Shown: positions 43,458 to 53,905 of the stretch, one piece after another
Numbering within the stretch: the first letter of the stretch is position 1
Layout of the letters: the number at the start of each line of letters is the position of its first letter
NCBI RefSeq assembly: GCF_902500215.1
Contig: NZ_CABVOU010000039.1
Coordinates: 434,001-498,000 of the forward strand
Length of the DNA: 64,000 nucleotides
From: Halomonas lysinitropha
GTDB lineage: Bacteria > Pseudomonadota > Gammaproteobacteria > Pseudomonadales > Halomonadaceae
Direction of reading: 5' to 3'
The notes under the pieces: model-generated
The model's input: only the letters and a program-made list of their open reading frames with translations
What the model was told of the DNA's origin: nothing
Databases searched by the model: none
Translations under genes and position numbers: made by a program

Positions 43458-43510
43458 AACGGTTTTGCTGCGATGCGCGAAGCGCGCGGAGACGGTGTTA
43501 CCCTTAACCC

Positions 43511-43630
43511 CGCTCGGGGCTGTTCCGTCGGCAGGCCTGCGAGGAGGCGCTGTGAACCCCTCCCTGGGCGCTACCGATGCCATCCCTGGCATAGGACCTC
43601 CTCTTCGGCCTGCCCCCGGCGCCCCTCGCT
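43511..43630. repeat. Dispersed element, copy 3 (diverged, opposite orientation)
   Basis: The reverse complement of the core of the 152-bp element. It shares the CAGGGAGGGGTTCACAGCGC block and neighbouring sequence but lacks the terminal inverted repeats. The internal hairpin reads ATGCCA-GGGA-TGGCAT here instead of ACGCCA-GGGA-TGGCGT, so both members of one base pair have changed. It lies within the probable glnS 5' leader. Confidence 0.8.
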
Positions 43631-43704
43631 TCGAGACTCATTCGGGGGGCTGCGCTCATGCCGTTAGGTTCGCACCCCTTCAACCAGAGGTTGTTTTTCC
43701 CACC

Positions 43705-45408
43705 ATGACCACCGATACCACCAGCGCGCCGAATTTCATCCGCAACCAGATCCGCGAGGAGATCGAGGCCGGTCGTAGCGGGAAGATCGTCACCCGCTTC
43801 CCCCCGGAGCCCAACGGTTTTCTGCATATCGGCCACGCCAAGTCGATCTGCCTGAATTTCGGTCTCGCCGAGCATTTCGGTGGCGACTGTCATCTGCGCT
43901 TCGACGACACCAACCCGGCCAAGGAGGAGCAGGCCTACATCGACGCCATCAAGGCGGACGTTCACTGGCTGGGCTTCGAGTGGGCGGGGCCGGTGCGCTT
44001 TGCCTCGGACTACTTCGACCAGCTCTATGCCTGGGCACAGCACCTGGTGCGCGAGGGCAAGGCCTACGTCGACGATCTCTCGCCGGACGAGATCCGCGAG
44101 TACCGCGGCACCCTGACCGAAGCGGGCACGCCGAGTCCCTATCGCGAGCGCCGCGCAGACGAGAACCTCGATCTGCTCGAGCGCATGCGCACCGGCGAGT
44201 TCGCCGAGGGCGAGAAGGTGCTGCGGGCGAAGATCGACATGGCCGCGCCGAACATCAACCTGCGCGATCCGATCCTCTACCGTATCCGCCATGCCAGCCA
44301 CCACCAGACCGGCGACAAGTGGAAGATCTACCCCTCCTACGACTTCACCCATGGCCAGTCGGATGCCATCGAGGGGGTGACCCACTCGATCTGTACCCTG
44401 GAGTTCGAGGATCACCGCCCGCTCTACGAGTGGTTCCTGGACAACCTGCCGGTTCCGGCGACGCCCCGCCAGATCGAGTTCGCGCGGCTCAACGTCAATT
44501 ACACCCTGACCTCCAAGCGCAAGCTCAAGCTGCTGGTGGACGAGAACATCGTCGACGGCTGGGATGATCCGCGCCTGCCGACCATCTCCGGCATGCGACG
44601 TCGTGGCTATACGCCGGCCTCGATCCGCAAGTTCTGCGAGATGATCGGCGTGACCCGCGCCGACGGCGGCCTGGTGGATATCGCCATGCTCTATCATGCC
44701 ATCCGCGCCGACCTCGAGGACAACGCCCCCCGCGCCATGGCCGTACTCAAGCCGCTGAAGGTGGTGCTGAGCAACGTGCCGGAAGACTTCGAGGAGGTTT
44801 ACGAGGTGCTCGGCCACCCGGCCCGCGAGGACATGGCGGTACGCAAGGTGCCCTTGACGCGTGAGATCTATATCGATCGCGACGACTTCATGGAGGAGCC
44901 GCCCAAGAAGTTCTTCCGTCTGGCGCCGGGCAAGGAAGTGCGCCTGCGTAACAGCTATGTGATTCGCTGTGACGAAGTGGTCAAGGATGCCGCCGGCGAG
45001 GTCAGTGAGCTGCACTGTTCGGTGGACTTCGACACGCTCGGCAAGAATCCCGAGGGACGCAAGGTCAAGGGCGTGATCCACTGGGTCAGCGCCGTGCATG
45101 GCGTGCCCATGGAGGTGCGGCTCTACGACAACCTCTTCCTCGAGGAGCAGCCCGACAAGGACAGGGACGCCGACTTCCTCGAGCACCTCAATCCCGAGTC
45201 GCTGGTGGTCGTACAGGCCATCGGCGAGCCGAGCCTGGCGGCTGCCGAGCCGGAGAGTCGCTTCCAGTTCGAGCGGGTGGGCTACTTCTGCGCCGACCGC
45301 CATGCCAGCCGTGACGGCAAGCGGGTATTCAACCGTACGGTGGGGCTGAAGGACGGCTGGGCCAAGGTCCAGAAGAAAGAGCAGAGCCAGAACGACAACA
45401 AGGGGTAA
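43705..45408 (+). CDS. glnS: Glutaminyl-tRNA synthetase
   Basis: A 567-residue class I synthetase. It has [20 protein letters not shown] (HIGH motif), the KMSKS-like LTSKRKL and a C-terminal beta-barrel anticodon-binding region. It charges tRNA-Gln. The frame is open far upstream through a repeat, but the conserved N terminus ([18 protein letters not shown]) fixes this ATG. cysS follows almost at once. Confidence 0.97.
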   Translation: MTTDTTSAPNFIRNQIREEIEAGRSGKIVTRFPPEPNGFLHIGHAKSICLNFGLAEHFGGDCHLRFDDTNPAKEEQAYIDAIKADVHWLGFEWAGPVRFASDYFDQLYAWAQHLVREGKAYVDDLSPDEIREYRGTLTEAGTPSPYRERRADENLDLLERMRTGEFAEGEKVLRAKIDMAAPNINLRDPILYRIRHASHHQTGDKWKIYPSYDFTHGQSDAIEGVTHSICTLEFEDHRPLYEWFLDNLPVPATPRQIEFARLNVNYTLTSKRKLKLLVDENIVDGWDDPRLPTISGMRRRGYTPASIRKFCEMIGVTRADGGLVDIAMLYHAIRADLEDNAPRAMAVLKPLKVVLSNVPEDFEEVYEVLGHPAREDMAVRKVPLTREIYIDRDDFMEEPPKKFFRLAPGKEVRLRNSYVIRCDEVVKDAAGEVSELHCSVDFDTLGKNPEGRKVKGVIHWVSAVHGVPMEVRLYDNLFLEEQPDKDRDADFLEHLNPESLVVVQAIGEPSLAAAEPESRFQFERVGYFCADRHASRDGKRVFNRTVGLKDGWAKVQKKEQSQNDNKG

Positions 45409-45422
45409 AGGTGAGCGCTGAC

Positions 45423-46838
45423 ATGCAGATCTATAACACGCTGACCCGTCGCAAGGAGCCTTTCACCCCCATCGAGCCGGGCAAGGTGCGCATGTACGTC
45501 TGCGGGATGACCGTCTATGACTACTGCCACCTGGGTCATGCGCGGGTGATGGTGGCCTTCGACGTCATTACCCGCTACCTGCGCCAGCGCGGCTTTGATG
45601 TCACCTATGTGCGCAACGTGACCGACATCGACGACAAGATCCTCCGGCGCGCCGATGAGAACGCCGAGAGCATCTCCTCGCTGACCGAGCGCATGATCGC
45701 GGCCATGCACGAGGACGAGGCGCGCCTGGGCGTGCAGCCGCCGGATCACGAACCCCGCGCCACCCGCCACATCGACGATATCCTGGCCATGATCGCGACG
45801 CTGATCGACAAGGGCTACGCCTATGCGGCGGACAACGGCGACGTCTACTACCGGGTTCGCAAGTTCGAGGGCTACGGCAAGCTCAACAACCGCGATCCCG
45901 ACGAGATGCGCGCCGGGGCGCGTATCGAGGTGGACGAGCACAAGGAGGACCCGCTCGATTTCGTGCTCTGGAAGGCCGCCAAGCCCGGCGAGGCGAGCTG
46001 GCCCTCGCCCTGGGGCGAGGGCCGGCCCGGCTGGCATATCGAATGCTCGGCCATGTCCAGGTGCTGCCTGGGCGAGACCTTCGATATCCACGGCGGCGGG
46101 CCGGATCTGACCTTCCCCCACCACGAGAACGAGATCGCCCAATCCGAGGCGGCCAACGGCAAGCCCTTCGTCAATACCTGGATGCACGCCGGCGCGGTGC
46201 GGGTGAACCATGAGAAGATGTCCAAGTCGCTGGGCAACTTCTTCACCATCCGCGAGGTACTGGCGCACCACGACCCTGAAGTGGTGCGCTATCTGCTGGT
46301 GGCCAGCCACTACCGCAGCCCCATCAACTATGCGCCGGATTCGCTGGCCGAGGCTCGCCGCTCGCTGGAACGCTTCTACACCGCACTGGAAGGCCTGGTG
46401 CTCGACGAGGCGGTCGATGGCCCCATCACTGGGGTAGACTCGAGTTTCGATGCTCGTTTTACCGCCGCCATGGACGATGACTTCAATACCCCCGAGGCGC
46501 TCTCGGTGCTCTTTGACCTGGCCCGCGAGCTCAACCGGGCGAAGAGCGAGGCCACCGAGTTGGCGAGCCACCTGGCCCGGGAGCTCAAGCGCCTGGGTAG
46601 CGTGCTGGGCCTGCTTTATCAGGAGCCCACCCGCTTCCTGCAGGGTGGCGGAAGCGAGTTGCCGCTCTCCGAAGACGAGATCCAGTCCAGGATCGAGGCG
46701 CGTGCCGCGGCCAAGCAGGCGAAGGATTTCGCCACCGCCGATGCCATCCGCAACGAATTGGCCGCCTTGGGCATCCTTCTCAAGGATGCCCGCGAGGGCA
46801 CGACCTGGGTGTTCGAGAAGCCAGAGCGCGAACTGTAA
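45423..46838 (+). CDS. cysS: Cysteinyl-tRNA synthetase
   Basis: A 471-residue class I synthetase beginning [14 protein letters not shown]. It contains [20 protein letters not shown] (zinc Cys and HIGH-type motif), GWHIECSAM with the second zinc ligand group, and [12 protein letters not shown] four codons earlier, just after the glnS stop, is an alternative start. It charges tRNA-Cys. The Wadjet operon begins 83 bases after its stop, with no obvious terminator between. Confidence 0.97.
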   Translation: MQIYNTLTRRKEPFTPIEPGKVRMYVCGMTVYDYCHLGHARVMVAFDVITRYLRQRGFDVTYVRNVTDIDDKILRRADENAESISSLTERMIAAMHEDEARLGVQPPDHEPRATRHIDDILAMIATLIDKGYAYAADNGDVYYRVRKFEGYGKLNNRDPDEMRAGARIEVDEHKEDPLDFVLWKAAKPGEASWPSPWGEGRPGWHIECSAMSRCCLGETFDIHGGGPDLTFPHHENEIAQSEAANGKPFVNTWMHAGAVRVNHEKMSKSLGNFFTIREVLAHHDPEVVRYLLVASHYRSPINYAPDSLAEARRSLERFYTALEGLVLDEAVDGPITGVDSSFDARFTAAMDDDFNTPEALSVLFDLARELNRAKSEATELASHLARELKRLGSVLGLLYQEPTRFLQGGGSELPLSEDEIQSRIEARAAAKQAKDFATADAIRNELAALGILLKDAREGTTWVFEKPEREL

Positions 46839-46921
46839 GCCGTACGCCTGAAGTTGGAAGACGCGCGGACCGCCATGCAGGTGTGTCGGGCGTCTCGCCA
46901 ATCGAGTGAATCGGAGCAATC

Positions 46922-48490
46922 TTGGACTACACCCCGTTCAGCTATGTCACCGCCGAGAAGGCCGACCTCTATCGACAGGTGATGCGCGCCTTCGTCGAAG
47001 CCAAGTCGCACTTCCTGGTGCACCTGCGCCCGGAGGATGTTCAGCAGCAGCTGGGGGCGACGGAGCTGGCGACGGTGCAGGCAGCCCTGACGCAGCTGGT
47101 CACCTGGGGCAACCTGGATGCCGAGCGCGACAATGCTCGGGTCACCAGCGTCGAGGACTACTACCGGGCCCTCTATGTCTATCAGATCACTCGCCAGGGT
47201 GAGGCGGTGGAAGCGGCGCTGACCACCTATGACCAGGAACTGGGCCGGCGCGGCGCCCTGCAGAGCGTGGCGCTGGAGGATATTCGTGCCCGCCTTAAGG
47301 CGCTGCTGTTGCTGGCGCGCAGCGAGGCGCCGGACGCCACGCAGAGCCAGCTGCTGCTGCGCGATCTGGCCGGTGTGTTCAGCGATCTGGCCGAGAATGC
47401 CCGCGCCTTCATGACCGGCCTGAACCGTTCCCTGGAGAGCCAGGACAGCGATGCCGACGCCTTCCTGCTCTACAAGGAACGGGTGATCGGCTATATCGAG
47501 CGCTTCCTGGGCGATCTGACCACCGCGTCCGGCGAGATTGCCGAACTGATCCGCGCCCTGGATGGCGACGGTACTCAGGACCACGAGAGCGGCAAGGCAC
47601 CGGTGGATCGGCTGCTGCGCCAGGCGGCCGAGCGGGAGCTGGCCGATCTGGCGCCCGGCGAGTCGCCGGATGATGGCGAGGAGCGCGCTCGCGCCTTTGC
47701 CGAGGCCTGGCGGCGCTGGCATGGCCACTGGGACGGGCTGCGTGCCTGGTTTCTCGATCGACCTGGACGCCAGGCGCAGGCCAGGCTGCTGCGCAGCAGT
47801 GCGCGACGGGCGGTGACCCAGCTGCTGGAGATGGTCGCCCGACTCAACGAGCGGCGCATGGCGCGCAGCGACCGCTCGGCGGATTTTCGTACCCTGGCGC
47901 GCTGGTTCCTGGAGTGCCAGGACGATGGCGAGGCCCACCGCCTGTGGCGCACCGCCTTTGGCCTGACCCCGGCGCGCCATCTGGTCGTCGATGCCGAGAC
48001 CAGCGAACGCTGGCAGGAGGAGCCGGTACCGGCCAGCACGCCCTGGGCCGAGGCGCCAGGGATGCAGGTTCAGCCCCGCCTGCGCGCCACCGGCAGCTAT
48101 CAGAAAGCCGGCCCCCCGCCCAAGCTGCATAGCCGGTCGCGGGAGCGCGAGCTGCTGGCCCGTCAGCTGGCCGAGGAGGCCAGTGCCGCCCGCGCCGCGC
48201 GTCGCCAGCTGGTGACGCAGGGTGCCGAGCGGCTCTCCGAACTGGATGAATTGGATGATGGCGCCTTTCGCCTGCTGCTCAACCTGCTGGGAGATGCCCT
48301 GGCGGCCAGTCAGGGCGATGATGCCCCCGTTACCACCACCACGGCGGACGGGGGCCTGCGCATCACCCTGAGCCCGCTGGGGCCTGAGACCTCGGCCACC
48401 ATTCGCACCGCCGCCGGCGATCTGACAGGACGCGACTATCGGCTCGAGATCCTGGACCTGGAGGAGAGTGCACGGGAGGAGGGCGCATGA
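46922..48490 (+). CDS. jetA: Wadjet type II JetA, kleisin-like subunit (DUF2397 / TIGR02677)
   Basis: A 522-residue protein starting with TTG (MDYTPFSYVTAEKADLYRQV); a GGAG ribosome site lies 8 bases upstream and no ATG is available in frame. The N-terminal winged-helix region and long helical body, with the LLYKERVIGYIERFLGDL segment, match DUF2397. In Wadjet systems JetA is the MukF-like kleisin bridging the SMC heads. Its stop overlaps jetB by four bases. GC content is like that of the host genes. Confidence 0.9.
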   Translation: MDYTPFSYVTAEKADLYRQVMRAFVEAKSHFLVHLRPEDVQQQLGATELATVQAALTQLVTWGNLDAERDNARVTSVEDYYRALYVYQITRQGEAVEAALTTYDQELGRRGALQSVALEDIRARLKALLLLARSEAPDATQSQLLLRDLAGVFSDLAENARAFMTGLNRSLESQDSDADAFLLYKERVIGYIERFLGDLTTASGEIAELIRALDGDGTQDHESGKAPVDRLLRQAAERELADLAPGESPDDGEERARAFAEAWRRWHGHWDGLRAWFLDRPGRQAQARLLRSSARRAVTQLLEMVARLNERRMARSDRSADFRTLARWFLECQDDGEAHRLWRTAFGLTPARHLVVDAETSERWQEEPVPASTPWAEAPGMQVQPRLRATGSYQKAGPPPKLHSRSRERELLARQLAEEASAARAARRQLVTQGAERLSELDELDDGAFRLLLNLLGDALAASQGDDAPVTTTTADGGLRITLSPLGPETSATIRTAAGDLTGRDYRLEILDLEESAREEGA

Positions 48491-49788
48491 TCGAGCTGAG
48501 TGATGCCCTGGAGCGCCAGCGCCTGGAGGAGCAGCGTCGCGCCCTGCGGGCGTTGTTGGCCAGGCCGTTGATCCGTGCCGATGACTCGGCCTTCCCCCTG
48601 GTGCGCCGCCATGCGGCGCCCCTTCGCGACTGGCTGGCGCGCGAGACCGGCTGGCACCTGCAGAGTGAGCGCGACTTCGTGCGTCTGCACAAGCGCCCCG
48701 CCGACAGCCGCGATGCGACCCGGCCGGCCCGGGTCGGCCGCGGCACCCAGCGCAAGACCTTCAATCGCCGGCGCTATGCGCTGTTCTGCCTGCTGCTGGC
48801 GGATCTCGAACGCGGCGATACCCAGATCACCCTGGGACGGCTGGGCGAGGGGCTGGGCCAGGCGGTGAACGATCCGGCGCTCGCCGAGCGAGACCTGGCC
48901 TTCAGCCTCGATCATCAGGAGGCGCGTCGCGATCTGGTGGTTGTCGTGCGGCTGCTGCTGGAACTGGGCGTGCTGGACCGGGTGGCCGGCGACGAGGAGC
49001 ATTTCCTGCGTCGTGGCCCGGAGGGGGACGTGCTGTATGACGTCGACCGGCGGGTGCTCTCCGCACTGCTGGTCACCGCCCGAGGGCCTTCGCTGGTGGC
49101 CCTGAACGGTGCCGATCGCGAGCTCGACCTGGAGGCGCGGCTGAATGCCCTGGCCGAGACTTTCGTGCCTGACACCCCGGACGGGCGCAACCGCGAACTG
49201 CGGCATCGCCTGGCGCGGCGACTGCTGGATGACCCCGTGGTCTACTGGCAGGAGCTCGACGAGGACGAGGCGGCCTATCTGGCCAATCAGCGCGGCGTCA
49301 TGCTGCGCCGCCTTCAGCAGGCCACCGGCCTGATACCCGAGGTCCGGGCCGAAGGGATGGCGCTGGTGGACCCCGACGGCGAGTTGACCGACGAGAAGAT
49401 CCCGGCGGAAGGCACCGAGGGGCACCTGGCGCTGTTGATGGCCGAGCGGCTGGCCGCGGTGGGCCCCGACGGTGTGAGCCTGGACGAGGCGGAAGCCTGG
49501 ATCCAGGGCTGGCAGGGCGAGTACCGCCGCTATTGGCGCAAGGCGGCCTGCGAGCCCGGCGCCGCGCCTGGCCTGTGCCGCCAGACCCTGGCGCGGCTGG
49601 AGGCGCTGCGCCTGGTGGCACGCCGCGGTGAACGCGTCCTGCCCCTACCGGCCCTGGGACGCTTTCGCGTCCAGCCGGCGGCCACGCCGGACGCCGATAG
49701 CGAGCGCCTTTTCGGACAACCGACGCGACAATCTGGCCGACCACCCAGCAAACCCTCCGACCTGGCGGATCCCTTGAGCGATGAGTGA
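48487..49788 (+). CDS. jetB: Wadjet type II JetB, KITE-like subunit (DUF2398 / TIGR02678)
   Basis: A 433-residue protein of the DUF2398 family with typical stretches RHAAPLRDWLARETGWHLQS and RNRRRYALFCLLLADLE-like sequence (KTFNRRRYALFCLLL, ~93-107). It is the MukE-like winged-helix partner that sits on the kleisin. Its end overlaps jetC by eight bases. The C-terminal ~40 residues are low-complexity. Confidence 0.9.
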   Translation: MIELSDALERQRLEEQRRALRALLARPLIRADDSAFPLVRRHAAPLRDWLARETGWHLQSERDFVRLHKRPADSRDATRPARVGRGTQRKTFNRRRYALFCLLLADLERGDTQITLGRLGEGLGQAVNDPALAERDLAFSLDHQEARRDLVVVVRLLLELGVLDRVAGDEEHFLRRGPEGDVLYDVDRRVLSALLVTARGPSLVALNGADRELDLEARLNALAETFVPDTPDGRNRELRHRLARRLLDDPVVYWQELDEDEAAYLANQRGVMLRRLQQATGLIPEVRAEGMALVDPDGELTDEKIPAEGTEGHLALLMAERLAAVGPDGVSLDEAEAWIQGWQGEYRRYWRKAACEPGAAPGLCRQTLARLEALRLVARRGERVLPLPALGRFRVQPAATPDADSERLFGQPTRQSGRPPSKPSDLADPLSDE

Positions 49789-52700
49789 GCTTCCCGAACC
49801 GCGTAGCCAGCGCTGGCAGCCCCTGCGCTGTGGCCTGGTGGAGATCTTCTACTACGACGAGGAGATCTTCCACTTTCACGACGGCCGCCTGCTGCTGCGC
49901 GGCAACAACGGCACCGGCAAGTCCAAGGTGATGGCGCTGACCCTGCCGTTTCTGCTCGATGGCCAACTGACCCCCTCGCGGGTGGAACCCGACGGCGACA
50001 GTGCCAAGCGCATGGAGTGGAATCTGCTGGTGGGTGAGTATCAGGAGCGGCTGGGCTATACCTGGCTGGAGTTCGGTCGCCAGGGCGAGGCGGGGCCCGA
50101 GACCTTCACGGTGGGCTGTGGCCTCAAGGCGGTGGCAGGACGGCCGGTACGCTCCTGGTTCTTCACCACGCCGCAGCGCGTCGGGCGTGACCTCTTCCTG
50201 ATCGATAATGGCCGTAGCCTCAGCCGAGAACGGTTGATCCAGGCGTTGGGCAGCCAGGGGCAACTCTTCGATCGCGCCGCGGATTATCGCCGCGCCATCG
50301 ATGAGGCGCTGTTCCACCTGGGCGAGCAGCGCTACGGGGCGCTGCTCGACCTGCTGCTGCAGCTGCGCCAGCCGCAGCTGGCCAAGAAGCCCGATCCCAA
50401 CCGCCTCTCCCTGGCGCTGAGCGATGCCCTGCCGCCGCTGGGCCGCGGCTTGATCGGCGAGGTTGCCGAGGCCTATCGCAGCCTGGATGCCTACCGCGAG
50501 GAGATTCAGGGCCTGGAGGAGACCGCCCGTGCCGTGGAGGCCTTCCTGGGGCATTATCGCCACTATGCCGGCATCGCCGTGCGCCGTCGCGCCGAGGACC
50601 TGACCGGCGCGCACGCCGAGCATGAGCGCAACCGCGTGCAGCTGGGCAAGGATCGCCAGGAACTGGAGGCCGCCGAGACCGAACGCGATTCCCTGGCCGA
50701 GTCACGCCAGGCGCAGGAGGGCAAGCTGCTCGACCTCGCCGCGCGGCAGCGCACCCTGGAGGCCAGCGAGGCCATGCGCTCCGCCGAGGCCCTGGCCAAT
50801 GCCGACGAGCAGGCGCGCCAGCGCGGCCAGCACGCCGAAACGCAGGCGTCGCTGCTGGAAAGGGCCCGGCATGACAGCGAGCGAGCCGATACCCGACGCC
50901 GAGAGGCCGAACTGGCGCTGCAGAACGCCGGTGAGGCGCTTCGCCAGCGCTCTGAGGAGAGTGCCGACGTGGCCGAGGCCGCGGGACTTGCCGCCGAGCA
51001 TCGTCGCCACGTCGGCGAGTTGGACGCGCAAGAGCCGGCGCAGATCGATAGCGAGGCGCTGCAACAGACGCTGCGGGACCTGCAGCGCCACCGTCTGGCG
51101 GGCGTCCAGCACTTGCAGGGGCGTCTCGCGGAGGTGGAGCAGGCCGAGCGGCGTTTCCACCAGGCCGAGCACGAGGCGCGACGCGAAGAGGAGACCCTGG
51201 CCAACCGCGAGGACGATCTGCAGGAGGCCATCGAGGCCCGGGCCGAGGCGGCCGAGTCGTTGCAGGCCGCATGGCGCGGCCACCTGGCCCAGCTGAGCGA
51301 GCTGGCGCCCGAGGACCCGGAGGCGCTGCTCGCCGAGCTCGAGGGCTGGTGCGATCACCTGAGCGACGAGGATCCTGCCGAGGCGGGACTGGCCAGAGCG
51401 CGGGACACGCTGCGCGAACACCTCGGCCGGCAGCGTCTCACCCTGCAGCAGTCGGGGGACGAGATCGCATCGGCCCGCCAGGCGCTCGAGGAGGAGCGCG
51501 CTCGCCTGGACGCCGGCGGCGAGTCCGCCCCGCCCGCGCCCTACACCCGGGGCGAGGCGGTGCGCGAGGGGCGTGTGGGCGCGCCCCTCTGGCAACTGGT
51601 GGACTTCAGGGCCGAGCTTTCCGACGCGCAGCGCGCGGGGCTGGAGGCGGCCCTGGAGGCCGCCGGGCTGCTGGACGCCTGGCTGATGCCCGATGGTGCG
51701 CTGCTTTCGGCCGAGACCTGGGACACCCTGCTGGTGCCCGAGGCCGCCGCGCCGGGCACCCGCCTGGCGGACGCGCTCTGCCCGGACCTTCACGGCGAGC
51801 CGCCGGTGGCACGCGAGGTGGTCGAGAACGTGCTGGCGAGCATCGGGACAGGTGAGTCCGAGGCCTTCGCCTGGGTCAGCGAGGCGGGTGACTGGCGCCT
51901 GGGGCCACTGCGCGGCCAGTGGGGCAAGCCGGCGGCGGTGTATATCGGTCATGCGGCCCGGGAGGCCGCTCGACTACGCCGTCTGGCGGCCATCGAGGAC
52001 GAGCTCTCCGCCCTGGACCGCCAGCGGGCCGAGATCGATGCCGCCCTCGAGGCCCTGGCAACGCGCCTGGAGGCGGCCGAGCAGGAGTGGCGGCAGCGGC
52101 CCACTGCCCGGGCGCTGCGCGATGCCCATGCCGGTGAAGCGGCGGCGCGGCGGGCCCGGGACCTGCAAGCCGAACGCCTGGAGCGGGCCCGCGAGGCGCT
52201 GGACAGTGCCCGAGAGGCGCTGGAAGCACTGCGTGGTGAGCTCTACCAGGCCGCCGAGGATCTGCGCCTGCCCGCCGAGCGTGAGGCGCTGGCAAGGATC
52301 GACACGGCCCTTGGCGACTACCGGCTGGCCATCGGCGAGCTGTGCCAGGCGCTGAGAACGAGGGATGAGGCGCGGCGGCACCACAGCGAGCGAGGCGAGG
52401 AGGCCGAGGCCAGCCGAGAGGCACTGCAGCAGGCGCAGCGCGAGCACGCCGAGGCCGTCGAACAGGCCAGGGAAGCCGAGGTGCGCCGGGATACCCTGCG
52501 CGAGTCCATGGGGGCCGAGGTACAGGCCCTGGAGCGCCAGCTGGAGGCGATTCGCCTGGAACGCGAGCGGCTGACGCGGGAGCAGCGTGAGCTCGAGCAG
52601 CGCCACAGCGAGCTGCTCGGCAAGGTGGCGCGCTTCGAGGAGAAGGTGGCCAACAGTGAGCTGCGCCTCGTCGAGCTGGACGGGCGCCGCACCCAGGCCA

Positions 52701-53905
52701 TCGAGGCCTTCCGCGCCCTGGTGGAAGAGGGACTGCTGCGCGTCGCCGCCCCCGAGGCCTTCGCCGAACACGAGCCGCCCGCCTCCTGGGCGCCGGATCC
52801 CGCCGTGCGACTTGCTCGGGCCGCCGCCCAGGCCACCTCCCGCCTGAACGCCGACGATGACAGCTGGCATGCCCACCAGGGCAGGCTGCATGAACATATC
52901 AAGCTGCTCACCGATGTCCTCTCCCGGGGCGGCCACGACTGCCTGGCCGAGGCGCGTGACGACCTGCTGCTGGTACGCATCGTCTTCCAGGGGCGGCGCC
53001 AGGACCCCGATGCGCTGGCGCGACAGCTGAGCGACGAGATCGCTCAGCGACAGGCGCTGCTCAATGCCCGGGAGCGCGAGCTGCTGGAGAACTACCTGAT
53101 CGACGAGGTGGCCAGCCATATCCAGGAGCTCATCACCGGCACCGAGCGCGACGTATTGCGAATGAACGGCGAGCTGGAGAGCCGTCCGACCAGTACCGGC
53201 ATGCGCCTGCGTATCCGTTGGGAGCCGCTGAGTGAAGGGCAGAGTGCCGGCGGCCTGACGGCGCCCGCGGGACTCGCGGATGTCTGCCAGCGGCTGCGCC
53301 GCCAGGCCCTGGATGCCTGGTCCCCCGAGGATCGCGAGGTGGTGGGCGACTTCCTGCGTCGACGCATCGAGGAGGCTCGGGCCAGCGACGAGGGAGGCGC
53401 CCTGCAGGAGATCCTGGAGCGTGCCCTGGATTACCGCTTCTGGCACCGCTTCGTGGTCGACCGCCACCAGAACGGTCAGTGGCGTCCGGCCTATGGGCCC
53501 GCTTCCGGCGGGGAGCGGGCGCTGGTGATCACCCTGCCGCTGTTTGCCGCCGCGGCCAGTCACTACAGCAGCGCCCATCATCTGGCGCCGCGCCTGGTAA
53601 TGCTCGACGAGGTCTTTGCCGGCATCGACGATGACGCCCGGGCCAAGAGCATGGGGCTGCTGGCCCAGTTCGACCTGGACGCCATCATGACCTCGGAGCG
53701 TGAGTGGGGTTGCTACCCGGACGTGCCGGGCCTGGCCATCGCCCAGCTGGTGCGTCGCGAGGGGGTCGATGCGGTCCATGTCACCCGCTGGCAGTGGGAC
53801 GGGCGTCGCCGCGTGCGCGACGCGGTGCCGCTATCCCAGGCACGCGAGGCCGCTCCCCTGGCGGTAGATGAGCTAGAGGATGGCGGCATGGACAGCCTGT
53901 TCTGA
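49781..53905 (+). CDS. jetC: Wadjet type II JetC, SMC/MukB-like ATPase (TIGR02680)
   Basis: A 1374-residue SMC-like protein. Walker A GNNGTGKS is at 41-48. Two very long Glu/Ala/Arg-rich coiled coils (~270-570 and ~730-1000) flank a hinge-like globular part (~590-720). The ABC signature ASGGERA is at 1241 and Walker B RLVMLDE at 1271-1277. All ATPase motifs are intact. JetC is the motor that extrudes DNA loops and, with JetD, recognises small circular DNA. Confidence 0.94.
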   Translation: MSELPEPRSQRWQPLRCGLVEIFYYDEEIFHFHDGRLLLRGNNGTGKSKVMALTLPFLLDGQLTPSRVEPDGDSAKRMEWNLLVGEYQERLGYTWLEFGRQGEAGPETFTVGCGLKAVAGRPVRSWFFTTPQRVGRDLFLIDNGRSLSRERLIQALGSQGQLFDRAADYRRAIDEALFHLGEQRYGALLDLLLQLRQPQLAKKPDPNRLSLALSDALPPLGRGLIGEVAEAYRSLDAYREEIQGLEETARAVEAFLGHYRHYAGIAVRRRAEDLTGAHAEHERNRVQLGKDRQELEAAETERDSLAESRQAQEGKLLDLAARQRTLEASEAMRSAEALANADEQARQRGQHAETQASLLERARHDSERADTRRREAELALQNAGEALRQRSEESADVAEAAGLAAEHRRHVGELDAQEPAQIDSEALQQTLRDLQRHRLAGVQHLQGRLAEVEQAERRFHQAEHEARREEETLANREDDLQEAIEARAEAAESLQAAWRGHLAQLSELAPEDPEALLAELEGWCDHLSDEDPAEAGLARARDTLREHLGRQRLTLQQSGDEIASARQALEEERARLDAGGESAPPAPYTRGEAVREGRVGAPLWQLVDFRAELSDAQRAGLEAALEAAGLLDAWLMPDGALLSAETWDTLLVPEAAAPGTRLADALCPDLHGEPPVAREVVENVLASIGTGESEAFAWVSEAGDWRLGPLRGQWGKPAAVYIGHAAREAARLRRLAAIEDELSALDRQRAEIDAALEALATRLEAAEQEWRQRPTARALRDAHAGEAAARRARDLQAERLERAREALDSAREALEALRGELYQAAEDLRLPAEREALARIDTALGDYRLAIGELCQALRTRDEARRHHSERGEEAEASREALQQAQREHAEAVEQAREAEVRRDTLRESMGAEVQALERQLEAIRLERERLTREQRELEQRHSELLGKVARFEEKVANSELRLVELDGRRTQAIEAFRALVEEGLLRVAAPEAFAEHEPPASWAPDPAVRLARAAAQATSRLNADDDSWHAHQGRLHEHIKLLTDVLSRGGHDCLAEARDDLLLVRIVFQGRRQDPDALARQLSDEIAQRQALLNARERELLENYLIDEVASHIQELITGTERDVLRMNGELESRPTSTGMRLRIRWEPLSEGQSAGGLTAPAGLADVCQRLRRQALDAWSPEDREVVGDFLRRRIEEARASDEGGALQEILERALDYRFWHRFVVDRHQNGQWRPAYGPASGGERALVITLPLFAAAASHYSSAHHLAPRLVMLDEVFAGIDDDARAKSMGLLAQFDLDAIMTSEREWGCYPDVPGLAIAQLVRREGVDAVHVTRWQWDGRRRVRDAVPLSQAREAAPLAVDELEDGGMDSLF

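Noticed and set aside
43408..43704. In-frame extension of glnS by 99 codons
   Set aside because: The extension is the dispersed repeat read through. The conserved GlnS N terminus starts at 43705.
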